The notes under the pieces: model-generated | What the model saw: the letters and a program-made list of their open reading frames with translations, nothing else | Told to the model about the DNA's origin: nothing | Databases searched by the model: none | Position numbers and translations under genes: made by a program | Assembly: GCA_963682055.1 (NCBI GenBank) | Contig: OY821743.1 | Location: 29,808,702-29,872,701, forward strand | Direction: 5' to 3' | Length of the DNA stretch: 64,000 bases | Origin: Primula veris | Lineage: Eukaryota; Streptophyta; Magnoliopsida; Ericales; Primulaceae | In this document: piece after piece, positions 19,901 through 31,688 of the stretch | Numbering within the stretch: the stretch's first letter is position 1 | How the letters are laid out: each line of letters opens with the position of its first letter

Positions 19901-22900
19901 AATTAGAAAAAAAATGCTAATCTTTGATATTAACATTTATAGTATCATTTATCAATAAGTTGATTATATATTAAATTAGACACCACTATTAAATTTAGTG
20001 AAGTACTTATTGGCCGAGTGACAGAGAAAAATAGGAGTCCTGAGTTTTTCAAATTGTTGTCGATTGCAGCAAATGCATGTAACATCTTAACCATCCGTTT
20101 ATTATCCAATGGTTAGAAAAAAAATGGCTTGGTGAAATTTTCTAATTAAGAGCTCGAGAATTTTTTGAGGACAGTAGTCTAGGTTTCTTTGCATGGCTGC
20201 ACTGCAGAAACTCTTTACTCCAAATTTTTTTCCATTTTATATTGAGAAAAAAATCTCAGAAACTTCCACAATTGCCTTAAATATGTGCAACATAAATTCA
20301 TTTTTATAGGTTGCATAGATGTTCATCATGGAATATCATCCTTCCTTGTTTGGTTAATTTTGTGTGGCTTCAAATTTTATCAAGTTCGAATTGTCAGGTT
20401 TTCATCAGCTTTTCGGTTTTTTCATATGAATTCGTAAAAAAAATTCTATCTTTTTTTGTAACTCAATATACTATTTTATTTATAAAGTATTTGTTCAAAA
20501 AAATCCGTAAATTTTGATTAATTTTTTATATATATTTTTTGGGTATTTATTAATATTAATAACTTATAAATTGTCAATTGTCAAACACACAATTAAACAA
20601 AAAATATATATAAAATGTCAAATTTTACAGATTTTTTTTAACAAACACTTTAGAAATAAAATTATACATTGATTTAAAAAAAATTGATTTCTTTTAGACA
20701 TACTATGAAAAAGCCGAAAACCCGACCATTCGAACTTGATAAAATTTGAAAGAATTTTGCATGGACGAAACTGGTTCACCATTTAAAGAAACAACACAAA
20801 AAACAATATGCGGCTGCATTAATTCCATCTCCCTTCGTAATGGATACATTTTTCCTGCCCTACTTTTTTTAGGTTAGCCTAACATAGTTTTTTATGGGTC
20901 GTTGTATCAAAAACAATCCAATCTAAATATCAACAAAAAATATGAAAAATAGTTAAGTAAAAAAAGGTTGACACGATTATATCTCCGATACTTTTTCGGT
21001 TGATAAATTTGAATTTTATTTTTTACATAAGTTACTTAAATTGCATCGATCCGATACTTTTTCAGTACGGCTAATAAATTTGATTTTGATTTTTTTCTTC
21101 ATACGGTGCACTATAATTTAGGATGCGTCAACCAATAGAAAAATTTTGTTTTAATTTTAAATTAATTTTAGAGTAATAGTTATTTTGGGTGTTGAGTTTT
21201 TAGTGGGTAACACATATTTACCGGGTTTACGGTAGTGTTACTTTAAAATAACGTACCATAATGAAATTGACAATTTTTTTTTTTTTTTAACTACTCGTGT
21301 TAACGAGCAGTGTATGTAGACAATCATACATAGTAATATTTCTCCATAATTTTTGTTGAATTTTGGATGAAATTGTTTTTGATCCAATGAAACAAAAAAA
21401 ATTTAAATAGACTATTCTAAAAAAAAGTAGGGCAACCAAAATGATCTCTTGCTAGGAGCAGGCAGAGTATGTTTTGTTTAAAAGGCCACTCTTTTGAAAA
21501 ATAAAACTAAAAAGGAAGGTGATGCCATTTCTTATTCTAAAGCATCTATTTATAGATAAATTAACAAAATATAATACTTTTTAAACTAAATTAACAAAAA
21601 TATACCCAAAAACTTTTTATTATCAAAAACATACCAAACAAATTTAATACTGTTTATTCTATTCTTTCTCTCTCTCATTTTACTCTCTCTCTCCTACATT
21701 CTTCTCTCTTACCAATTCTTCTCTATATCTCTCTCTAATTTTATTCTCTCTCTCCTCCATTTTTCTTTGTATCTTTCTTTCATATCACATTCTATATCTC
21801 TCCACTCCTCCACCACGAAAACCTGTCACTGACTACCGAATACCATTTAAATTATATAAACATCTATATACATATAAATACAGATATATACATACGTAAT
21901 ACACAAATATTATACTGGTTGATACCCCGTAATATATGAAAAATATATGAAATTGGTGAGATTATTTTTTATTTATTGAGTTTTGAGACTATTGTAAACC
22001 TTGTGCATTTCAAGTTGAAATAGGAGAATCCATATGTATAGTATTGAGAGAAATCCATATGTAGGGTATAAAGTTTTGAAATTAGGGAATGAAGTTTTAA
22101 AATTAGGATATGAAGTTTTAAAATTAGGGTACAAAATTTTAAAATTAGGGTATGAAGTTTTGAAATTAGGGTATGAAGTTTTTAAATTAGGGTATAAAGT
22201 TTTAAAATTAGGGTATGAACTCTTTTTTAGATATTTGATTGTGATACAGAACATTTAGGGTATGAAATTTTAAAATTAGGGTATGACGTTTTATAATTAG
22301 CATATGAATATTTTGTGAGTTTTTAGTCATTTTTAGAGAGAGAGAGATTGGATGATTAGCACGTGTTAGAAAGAGGTGCGATTATCGTGTGTTAGAGAGA
22401 GAAATGTGTGCTTAGAGAGAGAGTTGCGGTTAGAGAGGGAGGTTAGATTAGAGAGAAATGTTAGATTATGGTCTGATTAGAATTAGAGAAATAATAAATA
22501 TATATATATATGTATGTTTTTGATAATTTAAATTATTAGGGTATATTTTTATTAATATAATAAGGGTAAGGTATGTTTTTGTTAATTGCCCCAATATTTA
22601 TTTAACCTATAATCATAGTCCAAAGTCCAAACTTTTAGAATCTATATTTTTTGAATACTTTTGGGACATACATAACATGGAAATTATTATATTAATGTAT
22701 TTGAAGAAAAAGTGAATGATTTTTGTATATGACTAAAAAAAAATCATTTACCAAGAGTCTGATTTTTAAAAACTGTTGGTAAGTGAGTATCGCTAAATTT
22801 TAATAACAGAATAACAACTAATTATATATCTAAAATTTAGCGATGCTCGTTTTAACAATAATTTTCATAAAACAAACTGTTGCTAACTCAACTTTTTCTT

Positions 22901-25900
22901 ATAGGGAATAATATGTTTACTTTCATTTATCACCACATTATCTTCTTTTCTTTGATAAAAACAACATATATAAAATTGGCAAAATTCTTGTAGAATATAG
23001 CTTTTAATTGGCAAAATTCTTGTTTTAAAAAGTAGTGATATATAGTTCTCAACGCTTATACAATGTACTTAAAATCTCTATCAATATTTGAGAATCACAT
23101 TTGGTTCATGTGACATGCATTGTACATGTTTATGTAAAAGAGTGATTTTTTTCCAATTTGGAATTTGAACCATTTGTACAACACAAACATTATCATGGTT
23201 GGAAATTGCCATTTGAATTAACATTCTCAATCGTACTCAACTGTTTGTCCTAATGGCTCTAAATGTTCTATTTTATATAAAGTGAATGAAATGGAGTTCA
23301 CAACGGTCGGTCTTACGTCATGTCCAAAACCAAAAAATATAATTCATCCGTCTCGAAATAATTGTTCTGCTTTTCATTTTAGGACGTCACAAAATAAGTG
23401 TTCACTTTCCTTTTTTAGTAAAAATTTTCATTTTTTTTTTTTTGAAATATCAATATTTGGTAGCGAAATCTTATCAAATTTACAACTATAATCTCATATT
23501 ATTAGTAACAAATAGTTTTTATTTGAAAATTTTGATTTTTTAATAATTTTTGTCGAATTTTAAGTGAAATTGGTTCAAATACTTAAATAACACAATTTTC
23601 AAAATAGACACTTATTTCATGTAATGATTCTAAGGGTAGTGTAGTGTAGTGTAAACTGCATTATAACACATCGGTAATATAAAATACATTTGTGTTGTAT
23701 ATAACTCTATAGACACCCTCACTTAGTTAACCGGTTTTATAGGATGAGTTTTACCTATGAGATTGTTACATTTGCCATCAGACACCACAATCCAATGCAT
23801 GTGACACGCAGTGCGTCAAAAGTGATACGCTGGGATTGCAATATTCGACGGGTGCTAGTCTGATAGTACAAAGCTCGTACACGGGGCGCAGAAAGAATGA
23901 CACCGAGATTGCAGTGTTGGACCGGAACTGAAGATGAACACGAAGTCTGTCTGCGTGGTCAATGGTTGTGAATCGTGGTGAAATGTAATGATTCTAAGGG
24001 TAGTGTAGTGTAAACTACATTATGCTAAATCGATAGTGTAAACTACGTTTGTGTTTTATATAACTTTATAAGCATATTCACTTGCTTAATCGGTTTTTTA
24101 GTATATGGTTTTTACTTTTCTTCCCCATTCTCTTTTAACTTTTCTTTATCTCTCCTGAATTCATACCCCAATTCCTATATAACACCGTCAAGACTCCATC
24201 CACCATTCTCCTTCATTTATTTTTTTGTCAATGACCCTGTCTTACTCGTCATAGTCTTTAATTTTTTGGCCACATAACCAAAACGGTCGAGATCTAGCTT
24301 GCTTTTTCCTTGTTTTGTTGTGTTTTTTTCCTATTTTTTATGGGTTACCATAGATGCCGGTCAAATTCACGACTAGGTTATCATGGGGAGATGATTTATA
24401 TGATTCCGCCAACGTTTGGCGAATACGTGATAGTGGATGCGTTTGCGGGTATAGACAGCCGCATGATGGTATAATAAATTAAAAAGAAAATAAAAATCAA
24501 TAATCATATATATTATAATAATAAAATGTATAGGTGAAACTCAACTGTTATGCATCGTTCTAAATTAGTGCGTATATTAAGTAGTATATGGGTTTGGCCA
24601 GCAAGTTTAGATTAGAGTAATATTAGGCACAGATCCAAATAAAGTTTAACCAAAAAGTTCAGATTGTTGTAAGCTGAGGATGACGTTGCTAAGTTATACG
24701 TATAATGTTTATAATTATATTTAAAAATTAAGGGTTAGATGATATATTTTTAATAATTAATTTATTTTTTTATTTATATTATATATTAGACAAATTATGA
24801 TTTAATAAATTAAAAATAAATTTTACAACACAATAAAAATTCAAATAAAAATATAAAACCCTAATATATATTATCCTAAATTTAATTATTAATCAAATTT
24901 TTTTTAAAAAAATAACAATTCAATAGTAATTTTTAAAAACCGTACTTCCTACTGTTTAATTGATTTTAGTGCACCAAATAAAAAGTCAGAAGTAAAGTTA
25001 TATAATGGTGGTCCCCACCCATGTGAAAGTTAGTTTACTTATGAATTGTACTTGTGTAAAATAAATAAGAATCCAAATTCTATTTATGCTCATTGATAAA
25101 GACTTTCCAGTAAAGGGGAATCGGCAGATATGTTTCCCGTCAGTATTTGTACTTTCTTTTCATAAACAACCGATTCTATGTCTTATACAGACAAAAATGA
25201 TATTTGTCACATTATCCACTGTAACAAAATAGTAGTAATAATAAAGATAAGATAAAATCTGATTTTGATCTTAATAGTGTAAATATATATTTTCTTTACT
25301 TGAACCTTTAATTAGCAAATTTGATATTTTAGTCTGTTTATACATGTGTTGGAAGTTGGGGAGCCAAACAATGCTCCTCTATAGAACTAAACAATTATAT
25401 GGCCTACCCTAGTTTGAAATTAATCTATCACCAAACCCCTTAAACGAGTTACATTCAAGTTTTTTTTTTTTGTTGTTGTTGTATAGATAGCATTAAACAA
25501 TAAGTCTAACAAAACCCAACTCTTTGCTACTAGTGTTTTTATATACCTACGAGAAGGTGTAAGTTTATGAGTAAATTGTGAGCTTATATTAAAGTTTTGG
25601 CCAAGCCCTATACATCTATAATTAGCTTGACAAAAAAGACTCGATTGCAATAAATTCAGAGAAACTTTTCTGAAATCTGTAACCCTAGATAGAACTTAAT
25701 TTGACGAATATTGTATTTCAAGTGCTGCAAAACTATTTTGAACAAGATGCTAGGTTAAGCAAGTATTAAAATTGAATCTTTTTGGGACACTGTCATTGCA
25801 TTTGTTTTTCCAAAATATGGTCATGGTGAAATACAAAACATTGCAAGGCTTTCGTTCTTTACATAAATATATCCCACCTCCAACTCAATATATACTATGT

Positions 25901-27486
25901 ACTTCATGACCTAAGTTTACTAGCAATCTGTCAGTACGATGTGTTTTCAAGCCTTTGCTAGAGCCTAATAGTTAACGAAAAACTTGATTATCTCGATTGA
26001 TCTTTGATTATAGGAAATTAGTTAGAGAAAAACTGCACTTCTTCATCCTATATAACTTTGTATATAACACATGATGTCGTACCGACAATCATATAACTTG
26101 GAAGTACATTTTAGAATTCGACTTTGGTGAAACCAGGATTGGCGTATACAAGTCAGTAAAGTGACCTTGGATTAAGAAACATTCAATCATATGAAGGGAT
26201 TGTGTATATAAAAAACATGTAAGCATGTATTGACATTTATAGGGGACAGTGATATTGTTGTTCCAACCGGCGGAAGAAGATGGAAACGGGGCAAAGCGGA
26301 TGATGGATGACGGTGCATTAGAAAACGTGGATGCTATATTTGCGGCACATGTGTCGCACTATCTTCCGACTGGGGTAATTGGGTCAAGGCCAGGGCCTTT
26401 GTTAGCTGGTTGCGGGTTTTTCAGGGCTGTGATCACTGGGAACAAAAATTACACTTCCGACCCTATTTTGGCTGGCTCAGCTGCTGTTATCAGCTTGCAG
26501 GGGATCGTGTCTCGTGAAGCTGATCCTCTAGACACTCAGGTTTTTCTTTTTGAGTATGCTTCTTATAAGATTCTACACCTCATCACTTTACCTTTAAAAT
26601 ATGTCAATCCGGTCCATGGACAAATTACAATATTACATGTCCTAGAAAATATCTTTAGTTTCTAGTTAAATATTTTTACATAAACAAATTGTTCTCAAGT
26701 ACTACTCCATTAAGTTTATCACAAAAGAATATCGGAAACTCATTTACTCCTTTATGCGTGTACACACTGGCAGTAATGTGCACTTTTTTTACAAGTATTT
26801 ATATCCATTGATTGAAATTATTTCATCATCTTCTGTTGTTTTACTCCTATAAATAGGTGGTATCGGTGACGACATTCAATGGAGGTGACAATCTTGAAAC
26901 TTTACCCGACTCCATAGTCCTCGGCGGCACTATTCGAGCATTTTCCAACACAAGCTTCTACAATCTTATCAAAAGAATAGAAGAGGTTTGTTCAAAACAG
27001 AACCCTCAAAACACAAACATTTTCCCTCATATTCTGATGTTGCTAATTTAACTATTTCGCGGAAATCATATGTAGAGTAATATTAAGTACACTTGCTATT
27101 GTGCTTTGAAATCACTACAGGTTATTATAGCACAGGCCTCAGTATTTCGCTGCACAGCAACAGTTGATTTTTTCGAGAATGAACACAAAATATACATTCC
27201 CATGGTGAACGATGAAAAAATGTACGAGCACGTTAGAAAGGTGGTTACCGATTTGGTGGGCCCTAATGGATTTGAAGTGGTCAAGCCGGTGATGGGAGCA
27301 GAAGACTTCACTTTCTACTCCCAAATGGTACCAGCGGCATTTTTCTTTGTGGGAATAAAAAACGAAACGCTTGGTTACGTGCACTGTGCTCATTCGCCTC
27401 ACTTTATGATCGACGAAGATGCTTTGCCCATAGGGGCAGCTACTCATGCCGTTATCGCAGAGAGGTATCTAAACGAGCATAGATAA
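16994..27486 (+). CDS. IAA-amino acid hydrolase ILR1-like (peptidase M20 amidohydrolase)
   Basis: Five exons, all phase 0: 16994-17362, 19631-19756, 26243-26539, 26857-26985, 27121-27486; 428 residues. The family hydrolyses amide conjugates of auxin (or jasmonate) to release the free hormone, usually in the ER. Residues 1-21 ([20 protein letters not shown]) look like a signal peptide. Metal ligands expected for M20D enzymes are present: Cys141 and His143 in HACGHDAH, Glu176/177 in QPAEE, His201, and His398 in CAHSPHF. Odd points: the family motif GGHAA of the lid/dimerisation domain is replaced by GNKNYTS (residues 231-237), about six residues shorter, and the C terminus ends NEHR with no KDEL/HDEL signal. 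Introns 1 (2.3 kb) and 2 (6.5 kb) are swollen with transposon relics. The reading frame is otherwise intact. Family call is firm; activity is doubtful because of the motif change. Confidence 0.9.
20365..20755. repeat. Foldback MITE in intron 2 of the amidohydrolase gene
   Basis: TTCAAATTTTATCAAGTTCG and CAGCTTTTCGGTTTTTTCAT on the left recur inverted on the right (20700-20755), with weaker inward symmetry (ATCCGTAAATTTTGA against TCAAATTTTACAGAT). Length about 390 bp, no ORF. Confidence 0.65.
21553..22590. mobile_element. ~1 kb element with outer inverted repeats and inner minisatellite
   Basis: The left edge has TTAACAAAAATATACCC and TATCAAAAACATACC; the right edge has TATGTTTTTGATAA, GGTATATTTTTATTAA and GGTATGTTTTTGTTAATT, i.e. 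the same words inverted. Inside, a CT-rich block (21660-21790) faces a GA-rich block (22335-22470), and a 21 bp minisatellite lies between. Likely a non-autonomous DNA element in intron 2. Confidence 0.5.
22066..22310. repeat. 21 bp minisatellite
   Basis: The unit AAATTAGGGTATGAAGTTTT (with one further T) is repeated about seven times between 22066 and 22215 with point changes, and about three more times after a 40 bp break (22255-22310). The Tyr-Pro-Asn-Phe-Lys-Thr repeats read on the minus strand are a by-product. Confidence 0.9.
22731..22904. mobile_element. CACTA-like non-autonomous element, second copy
   Basis: Diverged relative of the 5322-5525 element: GACTAAAAAAAAATC at one end, internal TCGCTAAATTT / AAATTTAGCGA inverted words, and CTTTTTCTTATAG at the other end. 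It lies in intron 2 of the amidohydrolase gene. Confidence 0.5.
23623..24105. repeat. Pair of ~120 bp direct repeats, TRIM-like layout
   Basis: TGTAATGATTCTAAGGGTAG begins two direct copies at about 23618 and 23981, each running about 120 bp to AACCGGTTTT / AATCGGTTTT. About 240 bp of unique, GC-richer sequence lies between them. The spacing resembles a terminal-repeat retrotransposon in miniature, but no clear primer-binding site or CA end was found, so a simple duplication remains possible. Confidence 0.45.
24720..24870 (+). repeat. Dispersed MITE core repeat, copy 2
   Basis: Contains TTTACAACACAATAAAAATT and AAAATATAAAACCCTAA, shared with 9570-9720 and 33100-33180. Confidence 0.55.
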
Positions 27487-28430
27487 CCAAAGGTTGCAAA
27501 TTGTTTTTACTAATGAAAGGAGAGGGGATCAGTTCTTGTGCATATTAAGCTAGATGTGTTAATTTTGCTCCAACATTGATGCAAATATTAATTGTTAGGT
27601 TCAGTAATTGAAGCAAACACATTGCTGATTTTTCACCAATATTAGTTGTTTGGGTTCAGTAATTCCATACGTTTACTTTTGTGTTACATTTATTCACAAT
27701 TAAAATGTACAATGTTTTTGGTCATGAAAATGTATGTTTGACCACACATTAACAATTAGTTTTATTAATGAAATGTTATCGAAACATTCAAAATCATCGA
27801 ATTAGCAAAAACTTCACTATGAGGTATTCCAGCTTAATGAGATAATCATCTTTTGAATAATCGAGCCAGAATCGTTGCCGTGCGAGTAAAACAAAAACAA
27901 TCAAGTATTTCCTTTCAACTGCAAATTAAATGGGTGAACTTTTCTGTTGTAATTGTCTCAAATCGTTTAAACATTGATAAATCCAAGTATTAATATACGT
28001 CGCTCTCCTTATTTACTAATACGTCTTTTACTAATTCCATGTGTTTTTTGTAATACAGTTAGCTTTTAGGTGTTCCAATAACATTTTGACATGTATGAAA
28101 AAGAATATAGGTAGATACAAAAATCTGTTTTTTTTAAACGAATACAAAAATCTGTGAGTTTTATGATTTGAGAAGTACACGTGATTGGCAATTGTAACAT
28201 ATAATTAAAATATATATATTTGCTACTCCTATTTTATGGCCAAAGTTTGACATAAGATCTATCAAAATTATTTTATGGATCGATTGTCTCCTTTACTCGA
28301 TGAAAGTGTATATCAATTCTAACAAAATTATTTTATGGACCGATTATATTACTTAAAATATTTGTTGTAAATGTATCAAAATCATTTTGGTAACAGATTC
28401 TAGCAAAAAATAATAATAATTCTACTCATT
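27487..28430. other. 3' flank of the amidohydrolase gene, no gene recognised
   Basis: AT-rich. A direct repeat with AAAATTATTTTATGGA occurs at about 28265 and 28325 (period about 60 bp). Nothing else can be supported. Confidence 0.45.
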
Positions 28431-30176
28431 CTATATCATACATGTCAAAATGTTATTGGACCTCCTCACATGGAAAATTTTGAGGGACTTCGCTTCCTCC
28501 GTCTTCCTCTTTCCAGCCTGGGCCTTGCGAGCCATCCGGTCCAGCCTGGCATAATCCGCCAAAGCCTCCAAGGCCTCCAAAGCCTTCGCCGCAGCGTCGG
28601 CATCAGCGGGAGGCACGACAGCCTCGTCCTCTACCTCGACCACATCATCCTCATCCTCTGCCTCGATCGCCTCCTCCTCTACCTCGACCACCTCATCCTT
28701 CACCTCGCCAGCCTTTTCCTCAGCCCCTTCATCCTCGGCACCACTCTCCTCGTCGGCACCATCTCCTTCCCCCTCCTCCTCATCAGAACGGACAAGCTAC
28801 ATAGTCAAAATCCACAAAATAGGAGTTAGAAAGAGTTAAACAAATTTTGGCTAAGTGTGAAACTGAAAATCAAAGTAAAACAGAAAGTGACTTACCCTGG
28901 TCCGCGAAGTGGCCAAGCTCGGCCTAGTAGGGCATGCCTCGGGAGAGCTATCCTCTAAACGAAGAGGGCTCCTCGTAGCGGGCTCCCTGAAGCTCAGGGG
29001 AAGGACCTCCGGCAGAGGCTTCCCCCACTGGTCGATGTAACTGCGGGTACCGTCCGGCCCCTCCATGTAGTTGAGGACGGTACCATCCGGCCGGGTTTCA
29101 AAGAGAACCCCGGCCGTTGCAGCAGCAAAAGTGTCCCTCCTTGGCGCGGCCTTCACCCTGCTGCTTGGCTTCGGCTTTGCCGTCTTCGCCGCCCTCTCTG
29201 AAGGCCCCATCACGGCCTCAGCTTCTTTGACCACCTTGGGAGGGAGGGTGGACTCCAAACCCTTATCCTTCTCCCACCTGTCCCGGGAGTATCCCACAGG
29301 ACAGAAGGTCCTGTGGGGCCAGATAAAATGGTTCCCCTTACAGGTGGTAGGGGAACCGCATGTCAATAAGCGTTCCGCATCGCGTGTGCCAGCATCATCC
29401 CCATCCGGGCCCCACCAGTTGAGGGCCACCTCCAGTGACCCGACATTAGCCTTACCAAGGCCCCTCAGCTTCGAGGCCACTGTGGCCTTGTTTTCTTTGG
29501 TGCTGAGCACCCTCCCCGGCCTGGTTGGGAGAACCAGGTCATCTCGGTGGAGCCAGTTGCCCTCCACCATGACCACATCTTGCGTGTAACCCCGATTTGA
29601 ATCGGAGTTACCTGTGATCAGTTGGTTGTAGGCCCGGCACCGCAGGTAGGGTTGCCTTCTTTTGTCCTGGGAGCTTGGCTCGCTCTGCAGAAACTCGAAG
29701 CAAGCCAAGAGCTCCTTTAGCCCCAACGGTTCTGGCAGGGCCAAGCCCAGTAGAACGTTGAGGGCCTCCATCCCGGCACAGACGCGGTGCGCCTGCAACG
29801 GCCACTGGCAGGGGAGAGTCTGCGTCCAGGTGCATAGCTCCGCCAGCAGCTCCGGAATGGGGAGGTCGGTGCCCCCATACAAGAGAGTAGAGAGGGAGAG
29901 GGTCACCATGTTCTTGGGATCGGCTACGATCCCGTTCACCTCTTTGGCGCTCTCACATTTGCGAAGTCGGAAGTCTTTACCGATCCCACAAAGCTGTCAA
30001 AACTCGTCCAGATCGGGCCCATGCAACCTCACCATAATATTGTTGTCATTGACGGCCACGGAGAGAGCTGGGTCAATGACCATGGCCCGAAATGGCAGGG
30101 CATTTGCCATCACGGCCAGGGGCCGTGGTTGGGGAGAAACCATCGGGCCTTTTCCAGCTCCGTGAGTAATAACCAT
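28431..30176 (-). pseudogene. Antisense ORF of a Tat-type retrotransposon (gypsy-type transposon protein), interrupted
   Basis: Two exons on the minus strand: 30176-28896 and 28796-28431, joined by a 99 bp intron with GTAAGT..TATGTAG borders in phase 0. The frame gives about 548 codons but carries an in-frame TGA at 29999-29997, so the product is broken unless read through. The N-terminal half (YGGTDLPIPELLAEL, then a Cys/Trp/Leu-rich block around CAGMEALNVLLG) resembles plant 'putative gypsy type transposon' proteins. The middle is Lys/Pro-rich. Exon 2 encodes a run of Glu/Asp/Val followed by an Ala/Leu-rich helix. It has its own TATA box at 30288-30295. A plus-strand LTR downstream of its 5' end fits the known layout of Tat elements, which carry an antisense ORF before the 3' LTR. 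The last ~15 codons run into AT-rich flank, so the 3' end is probably truncated. Function unknown. Confidence 0.6.
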
Positions 30177-30287
30177 GTTGGCTAAGTGGTTGCTGTATTT
30201 GCTAACTGTGGGGAGAGATAGAGAGAGTTTGATGTAAAAAATTCTAGAGAGAGAAGAAGAAAGTGTAAATGAGATTTTCACTGGGGG

Positions 30288-30295
30288 TATTTATA
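30288..30295 (-). promoter_or_regulatory. TATA box of the antisense ORF
   Basis: The minus strand reads GGGTCTATAAATACCCCC. The box lies about 110 bp upstream of the ATG at 30176, predicting transcription from near 30260. An ATG at 30281 in the same frame lies before that point and is probably not used. Confidence 0.55.
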
Positions 30296-30529
30296 GACCC
30301 CCACTGAAAGATGAAAAGACATTTACCATGAGGTGAAAAGACAGCAACAGCCTATTGCACGAACTCCCACATATAACTGCCACTGTGCAATTGAAGCGCT
30401 CCACGTGTACAACTGGCAGAGACCATCTGCCAAGTGTCACTCAGCAGCCATTTGGCTTTAATGGCATTAATGACATTGATTAAATCGAAGAGACAGAGGC
30501 GGCGCCTCATAAAAGCAAGCTAGGCGTGC

Positions 30530-31376
30530 TCCACGTGTAAAAAATCTGTGCCAATTGGACACGTGTCACGAAGACGGGCCATGCGGGGGCATCAACGTAC
30601 CTCAAGAAGCTCGAAAATAACCGGAGCCCCCATAAAGAATGATGACCCTTGCCGACCTTATACTTTAACGACGACTCCGGACAGGGAGATGTTGGCGAGG
30701 GAATGTCAGCATCCCCTCGTCCGGGCCCATAGCGTCCCATAACTAGTGTGTTCGGACCCCTGCCACCCATGAGTGACACATCACCCCGGACACTGAGGGG
30801 CCGAGGTGTGACTACACCGGCCTAGGAAGCGTATCGAGTACGCTTTCCCAATTAATCCTGCTGCTCCCTTGGGGGACCCCTCAACATTTCATCGATGTGG
30901 CCCAATCACAGGTCATCAACTGTGGGCCCCGGAAAAGGACCGTACCCTTGTCAGAGTCATAAATGACCTAACGCCGTTGGATTAGTACTTGACAGTACAG
31001 TGATCAAAGGGCTAATACGCATCTGGATCACACTATAAATACCCCCACTAATACTACTTAGAAGGGGGAGAAAAAAGAGAGGGATGAGAGATAAAGCTGA
31101 AACAACCCGGACTACCTGAACACAACCTGTGACATCCGACACCATGATTTGTAACCGGCCCGATCCCTCACCCTTCATTACATATTCATTTTTAGTCTCC
31201 ACTATACTGACTTGATCGTTGGAGAGGGAAAACCTGACACCAACCCCGGACCCCTGTTCGTTTCTTGTGCAGGCACGAGTAGAATCCCGTCACCGAAGCT
31301 GACCATCCTGAATGGAGTCGACGCGTGCTGTTGAATAAGCCGAGCCTAGAAAGAAAAATATGTTCGCCAGATAACA
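30530..31376 (+). mobile_element. Plus-strand LTR remnant (Tat-like gypsy)
   Basis: A GC-rich block ending GTTCGCCAGATAACA near 31374. It contains a TATA box (CACTATAAATACCCCC, 31031-31046) and, downstream, GACTTGATCGTTGGAGAGG (31209-31227), close to the GACTTGAGCGTCGGAG word seen in many plant Tat/gypsy LTRs. No primer-binding site follows, which fits a 3' LTR. The left border is uncertain. With the antisense ORF it is what is left of one element whose gag-pol part is gone. Confidence 0.55.
31034..31041 (+). promoter_or_regulatory. TATA box of the LTR
   Basis: TATAAATA on the plus strand within the GC-rich LTR block, facing away from the antisense ORF promoter. Confidence 0.5.
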
Positions 31377-31688
31377 TGTAGAAAGATACCTCGCATGTAA
31401 AGTTTCAAACAAAATTACTAAACATATACATATTATCCAAAACGATTAGAAGACATTTGTAAACGTAGAAACTATCATATGAGCTATAATTTTAATTTAT
31501 GATATCCTTCGAATTTCAAACATGTTGCAGGTCAAAAGTAAAAACATAAAAGTATTATATTTAAGAAATTAACAAATTTGTAATGGATTATAAATATATA
31601 TGAATGAATAAAAGTTGTATAGCATACTATGTATAAGATTATAGTTTTAGCCAAATTAAAACAAATGGGTATTATGACTAGGTTTTTA

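Noticed and set aside
21973..22258. Tyr-Pro-Asn-Phe-Lys-Thr repeat protein
   Set aside because: By-product of the 21 bp minisatellite, whose unit length is a multiple of three.
22066..22310. CRISPR array
   Set aside because: The units are contiguous with no spacers, and the window is plant nuclear DNA.
29071..30165. Plus-strand open frames of 172 and 167 codons in the GC-rich block
   Set aside because: Mirror frames of the minus-strand antisense ORF; the minus strand has the splice signals, promoter and better family resemblance.
28431..31376. Bacterial or organellar insertion, suggested by higher GC
   Set aside because: The block has a plant-type intron, TATA boxes and LTR words; retrotransposon origin explains the composition.
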